Source of the DNA: Adiantum capillus-veneris
Lineage: Eukaryota > Streptophyta > Polypodiopsida > Polypodiales > Pteridaceae
NCBI GenBank assembly: GCA_014529385.2
Contig: CM043944.1
Coordinates: forward strand, 52,265,268 to 52,329,267
DNA: 64,000 bases
Reading direction: 5' to 3'
Shown in pieces: positions 22,800 to 33,690 of the stretch. Made by a program: the position numbers and the translations under genes. The number at the start of each line of letters is the position of its first letter. Position 1 is the first letter of the stretch. The notes below the pieces were generated by a model. That model did no database searches. It was not told the origin of the DNA and saw only the letters and a program-made list of their open reading frames with translations.

Positions 22800-23060
22800 A
22801 CATGAGATTTAAGGCCGATGACCATAACGAATCATAACCATAACTTAAAACCATAACCGATCAATATAACCACTTTGATCATAACCAGAAACAAAATTAA
22901 CAATAACCATAAGCATAACCAGAAAGTTAAACATAACCATAAACAAAACCTGAACCATAACTATGTCTATACAAGAATAGTCTATACAATGACAATGATA
23001 ATAACCATAACCATAAGGAAAACAATAACTGTCTGAACAATAATCATAACCATATATATA
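22800..23060. repeat. degenerate AACCATAA repeats
   Basis: About 25 loosely spaced copies of ATAACCATAA-like words make up the stretch. No coding sense. It lies between the hairpin and the second CACTA ORF. Confidence 0.8.
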
Positions 23061-23229
23061 TGTCTATACAAAAGGAGACATAGAAGCGTGTCTGTATCTC
23101 ACAAAGCATATATATGATCCGGTCCACTGATGACTAGGCGTCACAACCTGCACATAGGACAACTCACAAAATTAGTATTGATATTACTTCATATATACTT
23201 ACTTAATTAAATCAACTCACACATATTAA

Positions 23230-24404
23230 CGTCTCACCTCAAGCGATCAGCGAAACTGTAAGGCCGCCCAGTCTACAGGCTCTCCTGAAGCATCAAGATC
23301 ATTCAATACTTCATAGATACCTCTGCGATATCCATCTGACTCCTCCTGACATGTCGAGGCTCGATGCATCGCAAGATTCTACGTTTATACAAAAATCAGA
23401 GTAATAAGAGTACATGATTCATCGCGTTTTTAAAAACGCCATAGTTAAGATTGGATTAGAAACTCAAAAACTCATAGCGAAAGGTGTCGAAGCCTCCGCT
23501 GCCAAGATGAGATGTCCCCCTGGTCATCTGTCATATTTGCGCGGCCTCACACTGCTGTCTGAACCGCATGGCCGCTGTCCACTCATCCTCCCTGATCTGC
23601 AGCCACGTCTCGTGTGGGATGCCCGAAGGCTTCGGCGAGCCGGTCTTGAAAGCCTTCTGAGTTGCATCTCGTCGATGTTTCACCGTGTCCCGTGCAACAC
23701 CCTTGATCCACCTCCTCGGAACAACGTCAGAACCCGGAGCAAGCTGGTACTCTCTCAGGATGGTCTCCACTATGTAAGTGACTTTGTCCTTTTCCTGCTG
23801 ATCCCAAGACGTTAGAATGTTGGTCGAAAACTATAGCTCCGCGAGCTGGCGAATCCGCTGTCTCATCTCAGTCCCGACTCTATCCATGTCAACAGAACCA
23901 TCTGGCCGTACAGTATAGATCTTGGAGGCACTAGGATCGTGTGCCCCCCAAGGTGTCCGAGGTGTGCCAAGAGGTGTGTCGAGAGCTGTGCCTGGGTAGG
24001 ACGGGGGTCGTCAGCGAGGAGGGGTCAAAGCATCTGTGGACCCTCCTCCACAGCAACCACCACCTCCACTTGACGATCACCGAGATCGACGAGTGCGCCT
24101 GTGCTGCAGAGATGAGGACGTACCCGCCTCTGCCCCACCCCTAGGTGTCGAAGCGGCCGTGATGGGAGAAGCAGGCGTCGTACCCATAGGAGTCCCCCCC
24201 CCCCCCCCCCCCCCCTAGGTGTCCCCCCCCTAGGAGTCGGACCCTCGGGTGCGAAGCCCGGAGGCGTAGTACCCGTGCCTCTACCCAATATTGAGAAGCC
24301 TCTGTCATCTGAGCAGGCGTCATCCGTGTAACGAAGCCCATGAATGCATCTGCACTCATAGAAGCGGGATCTGGAAACTGGTCTGCTATACTAAAGTCTT
24401 GCAC
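23230..24404 (-). pseudogene. second CACTA ORF (possible TNPA/Transposase_24-like)
   Basis: Minus-strand reading starts at about 24404 (SIADQFPDPASMSADAF, then MTPAQMTEASQYWVEAR) and passes a Gly/Pro-rich segment that contains a poly-C tract (24188-24212). It continues (YTVRPDGSVDMDRVGTEMRQ, then WDQQEKDKVTYIVETIL, VVPRRWIKG, KHRRDATQKAFKTG, IREDEWTAAMRFRQQCE) down to about 23530. A last piece (SDGYRRGIYEVLNDLD, EPVDWAALQFR) is at about 23340-23250. The Trp-rich, basic pattern fits the second protein of plant CACTA elements, but I assign it by pattern and place only. Stops (about 23832) and frame changes occur. It may be fused by splicing to the transposase 3' end. Confidence 0.55.
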
Positions 24405-26567
24405 AAAGAAAGTAAAATAAAGCGTCAGAACAGAGTTGTTTAAATTAACTTTAAGCTTAATTTTAAATCAACGTCTTCACACAAACACTTACAGGCCTAG
24501 GCCTCGACGAGTGAGGCATCATCGATAAGATCTTGCACCGTTTCATCATCTATCTCTAATTGCAAACATAACTCTGCCCCAACTCGTTCTGGCAGGTTGT
24601 CTTCATCCATTGCATCTTCATCTACAAGTGTCAATTCTGGCTCGTCTGCATCATCCCTCGTATATCTGTCAGCTTCCTCTGCCATACCTTCGTCCATCTC
24701 ATCTAATGTCACAGTAGTATGGATGTTGTCTGACTGACTTTCCTCCAGGAGATCTTGCCCTTCAAATACTTGTTTATTTCTTGGAGCAACCTGAACCACA
24801 AACCACCATTGTCGCTCTCGAGGGTCCGGTACAAAGACCACTTGCTCGCAATGTTCGGGGAGAGCAAATGTGTCGCTCGCATCTGTCCAAACCTTTGTAG
24901 AATCTATTTACACAAGTTTGTTTCCATCTTTGCGTACCGTTGCATTGCGACCAGAAGTAATCACCTTGAACCACTTCACATCCAACAAAAACATCTCAAA
25001 CCGCCTGAAGCTTACTTTCAGGATATCTGACACCAGACCACAGTAATCTAGGTTGCTAGTGCTCTCATTCGTGTCTTTGGCACTAGCCCTGCTCTTTTGC
25101 ATGAAACTAACCATTACCACACTGTCAAACGTGTTTCTTCTGTTGTCAATTTGTTGTGTTCTGAAATGCTTTCCATGCGACCACAGTGCCATGTATGTAT
25201 GATACTTCCAGTCACATCCAATAGCCAGCTCTTCCTCTTCTAGAGATATGGGTTCTCCGATCTGTCGAGCTGCTCTCACTGTCTTGTCCAACCATGCCAT
25301 TGTAGGGAATTCAGGTAGAGGAGCGAGATAGTCTGGCAAGGGTAAACCTCTAGTCGTTCGGCTTCGCCTGAAATCCTGTCGCTCCCTATTGCGTCTCTCT
25401 TTCTCTTCTTCGTACCTTTCAAGCCATTTTTGCATTGGCGCTGAATTTAGTATACAGAACTTCATGATCTTTTCTCGCATGGAGTCGTTTATTTTCTTCG
25501 GCACCCCTTGCCCTTGCGGCTCCTCTCCCACCAGTCTTGCATCCTCCTCATCTCTCCACAGTCGAGGCATTTCTGGGTCAGAAACGGATAGAAATTCGGT
25601 CGTCAATACAAGAGCCATCTTTCTGCCATGCTCCCCTCTGGACGCGCTTTTTGGCGAACAAAACCCTTAAGTGTTTTCATGAACCGCTCTAGAAAGAACA
25701 TTCAACGGCTGTGGACTGTACCTGCCATTGCAACCTCATCTACTACATGGACGAGCAAGTGCATTTGGATAGTTAGGCAGCTCGTCGGTAGATACTTCTC
25801 AATCATGCAAACTGCCTCAATGGAGTTAGCCCTTGCAACTGCAATAGATTCCTCATGTATCTCCTTGAAGAGATCCACTGCACTAGCTCTGAAATCTTGT
25901 ATATGCAGGTCCGCACTTCCTCCATTAAACACCCCTTGATCGCAATTGGAAGAATGAATTGCAAGAACTTATGCCAGTTGTGCGATTTCAGTCCTGGCAG
26001 TTGATCGTCACGGGTGAATGCTGTCTTGAGACATCGCATATATCCTGTTTGGCATCCTGAACTCTGAAATCACCCTTTTAACTTGTCGCTCTTCGTTTTT
26101 TAGCAATACCCATGGCGCTCTTGGAAGTTTTGTTTGGCCAGCTGCATTGGTGAAAGGCCACAGCTCTGGCATCTTTCCAACTGACTGCAAATCATCTCGT
26201 GAAGCTCGATTGTCTTTCATTCCCATGATTGTCTTCCAGAGGAGCTCTCCCACATTCTTGAATATATGCATTGGATCCAGCAAATGGTTAATTAGTAGAT
26301 CACCCCAGTACGGCAACGTATGGAGAATGGACAAACGTTTCATTCCTGGAACAAGTTGCCCCTCATGTTGCTCCCATCGGCGACGCCACTCTTGTACATG
26401 CATAGGACGACATTCAATGCGACCAAGCTGACCTTCGCACAAGTGATGGCCATCTGGAAGATAACGGTAGTGGCCTTGATAAATTGTCTTTCGAAGAGAG
26501 GCAGAATAGCGCACATCCAAAGACTACCCGCAAATTGGACATGCATTGTATCCCGAAGTTGTTAGCC

Positions 26568-26646
26568 CTGCATATATTAAAGCATGAATCAGGCCAAGGC
26601 AAAGTGCTTGCGAATAGCGAGAATTTTGTAAATCAAGAACCATTAC
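26568..26646 (-). other. intron in CACTA transposase, 79 bp
   Basis: Donor TTGTG|GTAATGG and acceptor TATATGCAG|GG. Removing it joins GYGEACG to LTTSGYNACPICG, the order expected in Transposase_21, and keeps the phase. Confidence 0.75.
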
Positions 26647-27386
26647 CACAAGCTTCTCCGTATCCTGGCCAATCATGCATAGTCCACATAAGAAGTCCAT
26701 GGATCCTTGCATGTTGTTGTCCTACTGGTTCAACCGCATCTGCTATGTCGATCCCATGCCATAACTCCTGGAGCTCGTCAACTAGTGGAGCTAGATAAAC
26801 ATCCATGTTTTTTGCCTTGAACTTACCAGGTACAATCAAGCTTAATATCAAATGACCCTTCTTGATGGCAAGCCACGGCGGGAGGTTGTAATTGATAAGG
26901 CACACAGGCCAAGTGCTCCATGACGAGCTTCTCAAGCCAAATGGATTGACTCCATCCATTGCCATGCCCAAACGCAAATTGCGTGGTTCACTCTTAAAAT
27001 GTGGCCAGGTATCTTCAATGTGCCTCCAGGCCTTTGAATCAGCAGGCACCCTAAATGTTGCGTCAGTGGATCTATTCGTAGAATGCCACCGCATCAACTT
27101 TACAATGGAACCTCAACGAAACATGCTTTTTATCCTAGGAATAATAGGAAAATGCCACAACACTTTAGCTGGCACTGTCTCGCCAACTGCATCTTGTTTG
27201 TAGCGCATTGCTCCGCACTTAGGACACGACAGACAATCTGCGAATTCATTGCAAAAAAGAATGCAATCCTTTGGACATGCATGAATCTTGTTGTAGTGCA
27301 AGCCAATTGAGGTCAATAGTTGCCTTGCGTCTAGCCTGGAGGGGGGCATTTCATTGCCAGCCGGGAGAAGTTGCTCCCGCAACAAC

Positions 27387-27467
27387 CTGTTTAAGCCACA
27401 TTAAATTAAAAAGCTCTCCAAGCATGTCACCGTTGCAATCGGGAAATCTCTTTTGTAAATTACGTAC
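27387..27467 (-). other. intron in CACTA transposase, 81 bp
   Basis: Donor TTTAG|GTACGTAA and acceptor TTAAACAG|GTTG. Splicing joins GWSDASVTALF-R to LLREQLLPAGNEMP in phase, matching the family. Confidence 0.8.
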
Positions 27468-28056
27468 CTAAACAAAGCAGTGACGCTTGCATCTGACCAC
27501 CCGAACAGTGACTGGAGATTCAAAAACGCCAGACAAGTACGAAGCGTCGATATTTTGGCGCCTTCATAAATTGGTTGACGTGCCAACTTCCTCAACATGT
27601 TTTCAGGAGATAGGCGCACGGCTTCTAGTGCTGCTTCGTTAGCGTTCCTCTTGCTTGTCTGAAAGAAGGCATCCAACATCTCCTTCATGCCATCGTCTTC
27701 TATCTGTAATTCCTTTTCTGCTTCCATCCTTGGCTCTATATTGGTCGGACCTTCACGCATAATCCTTTTTCTCTCTCTCTCAGATGTAGGTGCTATGTCG
27801 CGAAAATCAATGCCCGTTCTGTAGGAGTCGTATCGTAGATTCTGTACGGTTTCTTTAGCAAACTCTCCGTACTTGTGCACATGCTCATTACATATCCTAC
27901 GCTTGCGCAGGATTTAATACTTGCAAAGCGTGCACGATCATGCAATCTTTTCCTCCATGTTAGTTGATGACGTTGCCATCTACAATGATTATGAATGTTG
28001 TTTTAATATATATACTCCTGACAATGTAAACTACCTCGCATTCTCTAGTCTTGCCC

Positions 28057-28094
28057 AATCTCCGTACACCTCGGTCCAGAGGTGTACGGAGATT
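28057..28094. repeat. perfect 16-bp hairpin with 6-base loop
   Basis: AATCTCCGTACACCTC, loop GGTCCA, then the exact reverse complement. It lies about 150 bases upstream of the visible transposase start (minus sense), so it could fall in the transposase leader. Confidence 0.9.
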
Positions 28095-28235
28095 AGGACC
28101 ACAGGGTCAAAATCTCGTCTTTATTGGTCAAATCCTATATGGGTAGACACATACGTGCACTCCCAGGTGTACATGGCAATGCATGTAGCGAGCAAAACTC
28201 CTTTGCCTCTTTTAGTTCCATAGTTTCTTCAACAT

Positions 28236-28370
28236 CCAACGGCTATCTCCCTTTCTCTCTCTCGATCTCGCTCTCACTATCTCTCTTTCTCTCTCTATTT
28301 TTCTATTTCCCTATCTCTCTCTCTGTCTCGCTCTCCACTTCTCTATCTCTCTCTCTTTCTATTTCCCTAT
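28236..28370 (+). repeat. CT-rich degenerate microsatellite
   Basis: CTCTCT, TCTATTT and CTCGCTCT words without a strict period. It abuts the first satellite unit. Confidence 0.8.
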
Positions 28371-30760
28371 TTGACCTACGGCTTGTGTATTTGGCGTTTC
28401 TTCTATCCGTTTGACCTACGGCTTGCCATACGCGCTCTTGACATTGCTTTAAGACTACCTAATGGACTACGGATGGTTTCAGTAGGCATAGAAGTCATTT
28501 CCGAAATCTGTTTGCGTTTTTCCGTAGAAAAACGCAACCGAATTTGACCTACGGCTTGTGTATTTGGTGTTAATTCAAACCCATTGATCTACGGCTTTCC
28601 ATACACGCTCTTGACATTGCTTTAAGACTACTTAATGAACTATGGATGGTTTCGGTAAGCATAGAAGCCATTTTCGAAGTCCGTTTGCGTTTTTCCATAG
28701 AAAAACGCAACCGGATTTGACCTACGGCTTGTGCATTTGGCGTTTCTTCTATCCGTTTGACCTACGGCTTGCCATACACGCTCTTGACATTGCCTAAAGA
28801 CTACCTAATCGTCTACGGATGGTTTCAGTAGGCATAGAAGCCATTTCCGAAGTCCGTTTGCATTATTCCGTAGAAAAACACTACTAGATTTGACCTCCGA
28901 CTTGTTTATTTGACGTTTCTTCTGTCCGTTTAACTTACAGCTTGCCATACACGGTCTTGACATTGCCTTAAGACTACTTAATGGACTACGGATGGTTTCG
29001 GTAGGCGTAGAATCGGTTTTCGAAGTTCGTCTTCGTTTTTCTGTAGAGAAACGCAATCGGATTTGACCTACGGCTTGTGTATTTGGAGTTTCTTCTATCC
29101 GTTTGACCTACGGCTTGCCACACGCGCTGTTGACATTGCCTTAAGACTACCTAATGGACTACGGATGGTTTCGGTAGACACAGAAGCCATTTCCAAAGTC
29201 CGTTTGCGTTTTTCCATAGAAAAACGCAACCGGATTTGACCTACGACTTGTGTATTTGGCGTTTCTTCTATCCGTTTGACCTACGGCTTGCCATACGCAC
29301 TCTTGACATTGCCTAAAGACTACCTAATCGTTTACGGATGGTTTCAGTAGGCACAAAAGCCATTTCCGAAGTCCGTTAGCGTTTTTCCGTAGAAAAACGC
29401 AACCGGATTTGACCTACGGCTTGTGTATTTGGCGTTAATTCAAACCCATTGACCTACAGCTTTCCATACACGCTCTTGACATTGCTTTAAGACTACTTAA
29501 TGAACTATGGATGGTTTCGGTAGGCATAGAAGCCATTTCCGAAGTCCGTTTGCGTTTTTCCGTAGAAAAACGCAACCGGATTTGACCTACGGCTTGTGTA
29601 TTTGGTGTTTCTTCTATCCGTTTGACCTACGACTTGCCATATGCGCTCTTGACATTGCTTTAAGACTGCATAATGGACTACAGATGGTTTCAGTAGGCAT
29701 AGAAGTCATTTCCGAAATCCGTTTGCGTTTTTCCGTAGAAAAACGCAACCGGATTTGACCTACGGCTTGTGTATTTGGCGTTAATTCAAACCCATTGGCT
29801 TACGGCTTGCCATACATGCTCTTGACATTGCTTTAAGATTACTTAATGAACTAAGGATGGTTTTGGTAGGCATAGAAGCCATTTCCGAAGTCCGTTTGCG
29901 TTTTTCCGTAGAAAAATGCAACCGGATTTGACCTACGGCTTGTGTATTTGGCGTTTTTTCTATCCGTTTGACCTACGGCTTTCCATACACGCTCTTGACA
30001 TTGCCTAAAGACTACCTAATCGTCTACGGATGGTTTCAGTAGGCATAGAAGCCATTTCCGAAGTCCGTTTGCGTTTTTTCGTAGAAAAACGCGACCGGAT
30101 TTGACTTACGACTTGTGTATTTGACGTTTCTTCTGTCCGTTTAACCTACGGCTTGTCATACACGGTCTTGACATTTCCTTAAGACTACTTAATGGACTAC
30201 GGATGGTTTCGGTAGGCGTAGAATCAGTTTCCGAAGTTCGTCTGCCTTTTTTAGTAGAAAAACGCAATCGGATTTGACCTACGACTTGTGTATTTGGAGT
30301 TTCTTCTATCCGTTTGACCTACGACTTGCCATATGCGCTATTGACATTGCCTAAAGACTACCTAATGGACTACGGATGGTTTCGGTAGGCATAGAATCAG
30401 TTTCCGAAGACCGTCTGCGTTTTTCCATAGAAAAACGCAACCAGATTTGACCTACGGCTTCTGTATTTGTCGTTTCTTCTGTCCATTTGACCTACGGCTT
30501 GCCATACACGCTCTTGACATTGCCTTAAGACTACCTAATAGACTACGGATGGTTTCGGTAGGCATAGAAGCCATTTCCGAAGTCCGTTTGCGTTTTTCCA
30601 TAGAAAAACGCAACCGGATTTGACCTACGGCGTAGAAGCCGTTTATGAAGTCCGTTTGTGTTTTTCCGTAGAAAAACCCGACCGGACTTCAAAAACGGCT
30701 TGTATTTTGGACGTTACTTCTATCCGTTTGACCTACGGCTTGTTATATGCCCCCGCCTAA
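28371..30760. repeat. 173-bp satellite array inside the CACTA element
   Basis: The phrase TTGACCTACGGCTTGTGTAT (with small changes) starts at 28371, 28544, 28717, 28890, 29063, 29236, 29409, 29582, 29755, 29928, 30101, 30274, 30447 and 30620: exactly 13 intervals of 173 bases. Each unit contains a second TTGACCTACGGCTTGCCATA about 50 bases on, the word CTCTTGACATTGC, and a small inverted repeat GCGTTTTTC-CGTA-GAAAAACGC. The last unit (from 30620) is rearranged and the array fades by about 30760. ORFs across it are not genes. Units differ mostly by substitutions, with no change in length. Confidence 0.97.
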
Positions 30761-31215
30761 CCTTTTTTGAGGAGGAAGCTTGTCTCTAAGAGCAACGACG
30801 GCGCTGTTGTTGCTCCCTAGAGGACTTTCATGTGTAAAGGTGAGAGTTGAGCTTCGAATTTATTTTGAGCTGGTCAAATGAAGTCATAGGCTACATCAGA
30901 TGATCCAGGTCACTTTGGCTCGACATGCACAACGCCGGGTCAGACTACTGACCATGGAGGAGATTGATGAGGTCCACCAGCGCGACAGATGCTGGATCTC
31001 CTATGATCTACCTATCCCAGCTAGCTGTTTTAGCTGCTTAGTCCACACCCAGCAGTTTAGGATTCCATAATATTTTATTTTGTCATTTTGTCATCTTGTT
31101 ATACTTTGTATCAGTCTACCACATTGTAACTTTGTGGTCTCATAGGTCACTTTGGCCTTTTGAAGAGTTAATATAACATTTCATTTCATTTCTTTCTTTA
31201 ATTTTAATTTTTTAC
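30761..31215 (+). other. CACTA internal stretch with a small + strand ORF
   Basis: A 57-codon ORF runs from the ATG at 30900 to about 31073 (MIQVTLARHAQRRVRLL, MEEIDEVHQRDRCW). It is followed by an AT-rich region with TTTGTATC- and TTAATATAAC-like sequence. No family recognised. It runs against the transposase direction and could be a captured host fragment or chance. Confidence 0.25.
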
Positions 31216-31220
31216 TCAAA

Positions 31221-31221
<1 letters not shown>

Positions 31222-31255
<34 letters not shown>

Positions 31256-31279
31256 CTACACAAACACACACACACACAC

Positions 31280-31335
<56 letters not shown>

Positions 31336-31362
31336 TACATATACACACACACACACACACAC
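31222..31362 (+). repeat. (CT)n and (CA)n microsatellites
   Basis: CT runs at about 31222-31252 and 31283-31331, with CA runs at 31260-31279 and 31344-31361. Confidence 0.95.
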
Positions 31363-31504
31363 GATGTGGAGAGAGAGTGAGAGAGGGGTTGGGAGGGGGG
31401 GAAGAGTGGCATAATACTTGCTGCGCAGGTTTCGGCCAAGATCTGAGAACGCGCGTGTTGAGGGCGAAAATGGTCCCTTCGCGCGGGTTCGGCTTTTTTT
31501 CCCT

Positions 31505-31667
31505 CAAATTCTTTGCGTCGATAACTGCGTCGATATACGCGTGAAAAAATTTACCTTTCTACGCTTATATCCACAGGCATATCGACGGAGTTATCGACGA
31601 ATGGTAAGAACGTCGATATGGACGTGGAAAGGCACGGGCGTCAATAACTTTGGGTTATGTTGTAGTG
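31505..31667 (-). repeat. CACTA right subterminal region and terminal inverted repeat
   Basis: The terminal 28 bases on the minus strand start CACTACAACATAACCCAAAG, then TTATTGACG. Subterminal words GCGTCGATATACGCGTG, TATCGACGGAGTTATCGACG and ACGTCGATATGGACGTGG recall those at the left end. Target duplication AAG is at 31668-31670. Confidence 0.9.
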
Positions 31668-31670
31668 AAG

Positions 31671-33175
31671 TTCCACTCTTCCACCCACTATCTCACCAGT
31701 GGATACCCCGCTTCCCCCTAGTGTGAAGCAAGGATCTTTATCTCTGTTCTCTAATATTGATGAAGCTTTCCTAGAAACAATTGATGAACTACAATAAATC
31801 AAGGAAATAGAGAAGGCATTGATCCAAAAGAAAACCCTACAGAAAAAACTATCATGAAGAATACCTTTCAACAAGTATCATTCTACGACATGCTCCATCT
31901 AGATGTAAAATTTTGAAGTAACAACCTTGTAGTTATTCAATCGCTTCCCTTTGCACCTCCCAGTGCACCTCTCTGAGTCCTACATGATCTCCTATTCAAT
32001 TTCTCCTCTCATTGATTATAGGAGTCCTTGTCTAATTGTGTCTATTCTAGGGCAACAATTTTCAAGTGTCATAGTTGATGGTGGATCTGGCATCAACTTG
32101 ATGCCTGAATTCAGTATGTTAGCATTATGGATGTAGCCTATCAGACATGCTCCCTTCACAATTACTTTAGCCGACTAGAGGACACTCTACCCATTGGGCA
32201 TAGTGGACAAGGTGCCTCTATAAGTACAAGACTTCCCATTTAACTTGGATTTTGTTGTGGCTCGTCTTCCTCAGGTTGAGGGAGGATTTCATTTGCTCAT
32301 CAGTAGACCATGGCTATGGCACACTAAAGCGTATATGATTGGGGCAATGATGTAATATAGATACATACTCTTGGATCCCCAATGAAACCCATTCGGATTG
32401 AAGGATGGATGAATCTAGTGGTGCAACATATTTCTTGGTCAATGGAGTCCAACCGTGAACTAGAGCCCTTGATAGGTCAAAAAAGACCTGCTAGAGTGGT
32501 TGGAAGCTACCAAGTCTATGCCTTGTTATGGGGTCTCTATTAAATGTTTACTTGAGAATAACCCATCTTCTAATATCCTTACAATAGTTGGCCTTTGTGT
32601 GCCACCTAGCGAAGGAATAGGTGTGGAGGTCATTGAGGATGACTCAGATGCGACTACAGTAGTAGCCTATGGGCTTGGTGAGCCTATCAACCATAGAGGA
32701 GGACACAAACTTCTCAACCCTCAAACTTCTCTGTGTCTGACTATCCGATCATGTGAGTTTTGATTATCCAACCAAGCCAAAGCTCATCTATGGGTCTGGT
32801 GAAGTACACTTCGACGAGCATCCCCAAGATGGTTACAAGAAGCATATGCAAATTTTTATATTGACAAAACACTAGCTCCAGTATGATGTTTCTATGATCC
32901 AAAAAGCAGAAACCTTTTCATTCACAAAAAAATCTTTGACAATACGCTCTCTAGACCCAGTTCAAGAAATGAACTTGGGAAAATCTGACGACCCCGAACC
33001 CGTTCTTTCAACTGCATGGTTGGGGGGGGGGGGGCGGGGATCACATGTTGTTGCTACACTAGGTTTCTACAGCAATCGAGAAGATGTCACAAAGACATTC
33101 GTATCTGTTGTGTCCTATGTCTCAAAAGATAAGATTAGCCTCTTCCAAATTGACAAAAGATTCATGCATTGATAA
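31671..33175 (+). pseudogene. Gypsy linker and aspartic protease, right of CACTA
   Basis: This continues the Gypsy piece cut at 22382. The protease reads VIVDGGSGINLMPEFSM (about 32068-32118), with PFTITLAD and LLISRPWLWHTKAY (about 32295-32340) after it. A linker follows (ORFs 32500-32763 and 32894-33172) of the kind found between protease and RT in plant Gypsy elements; a G12 run lies at about 33023-33034. No RT follows. The protease active-site DGGSG looks intact, but stops at about 32136, 32170 and 32222 break it. Confidence 0.65.
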
Positions 33176-33600
33176 TTTTGCAATTACTTTGTCAAATTTC
33201 TAATTAGTATAGTGATGGCACATCTTGGAAATCCTCATATCTGGATGTTGCATGAGAGGTTGCTTGCAAGGGCCACCAAGGGCATGTTTCTTTCAAATGG
33301 GACAAGGGAGTTGTAGCTTAATCCACCAAATGTTGTCTGTGAATTTTTCAAGAACGCTACCTAGTTTTTGAAGTACCTTGTGAACTAACAGAAGAGCTAC
33401 AAATTAACATTAGAGTTGTAACAGCTATGATGGGTCATATATCTTCTCTATACACTATTTTCGTGCCTAAATTCTCCATTGTCAACAAATATATCAACCT
33501 TTTGAGTAAAAATGTTCAAACTTTTCTATTGTATCTATAGAAACAAAGCCCAGATTTGACAATACTCGCCTTCTCGTTGCCTTACTATATGAGTATTTTG

Positions 33601-33606
<6 letters not shown>
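33176..33606. other. stretch without a recognisable gene
   Basis: Possibly further decayed Gypsy pol linker. I see no motif, RNA gene or clear repeat. Confidence 0.4.

Positions 33607-33638
<32 letters not shown>
33607..33638 (+). repeat. (GA)n microsatellite
   Basis: Sixteen GA units. It sits 50-85 bases before an ATG at 33691, where plant genes often carry GA repeats in the 5' UTR. Confidence 0.9.
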
Positions 33639-33639
<1 letters not shown>

Positions 33640-33690
33640 CCGCCCAACATTTCAAGCGGAGAGAGTCTGTATAAATTGGGGGTGAGCAAG

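Larger units (their letters stand above)
24497..27911 (-). pseudogene. TNP2-type CACTA transposase (Transposase_21, DUF4218, DUF4216)
   Basis: In order on the minus strand: N-terminal part (PIYEGAKISTL, GWSDASVTALF; 27880-27468); after a clear intron, LLREQLLPAGNEMPPS and IHACPKDCILF with CPKCG (27386-27113); Transposase_21 core (MRWHSTNRSTD, FKSEPRNLRLGMAMDGVNPFG, NLPPWLAIKKG, MWTMHDWPGYGEACG; 27097-26647); after a second intron, YNACPICG, YRYLPDGHH, LPYWGDLLINHLLDPMHIFKN (to 26008); DUF4218 (GLKSHNWHKFLQFILP, MHLLVHVVDEV, SRWMFFLERFMKTLKGFV, KARPEGSMAE; to about 25630); DUF4216 (LDVKWFKV, FVPDPRERQWWFVVQV; 25000-24770). Stops lie at 27113 (TGA), about 26525 (TAG) and 24908 (TAA), with frameshifts near 26040 and 25820. 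It would cut and rejoin the element ends, but this copy cannot encode it. Confidence 0.9.
22383..31667 (-). mobile_element. CACTA (En/Spm-type) DNA transposon, 9285 bp
   Basis: The left end starts CACTACAACA and the right end, read on the minus strand, also starts CACTACAACA. The 3 bases outside each end are AAG, the 3-bp target duplication typical of CACTA elements. Subterminal regions hold repeated GCGACG/CGTCGATAT motifs. Inside are a TNP2-type transposase and a second ORF, both on the minus strand, so the promoter end is at 31667. A 173-bp satellite array lies between that end and the transposase. Stops and frameshifts make the transposase non-functional, but the ends look intact. Confidence 0.92.

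Noticed and set aside
28805-29758. ORFs of 83 codons in the satellite
   Set aside because: They recur because the repeat recurs; its period of 173 is not a multiple of three, so no frame persists.
28371-30760. Satellite array as a CRISPR array
   Set aside because: Units are contiguous without unique spacers, the period is 173 bases, and the setting is a plant transposon.
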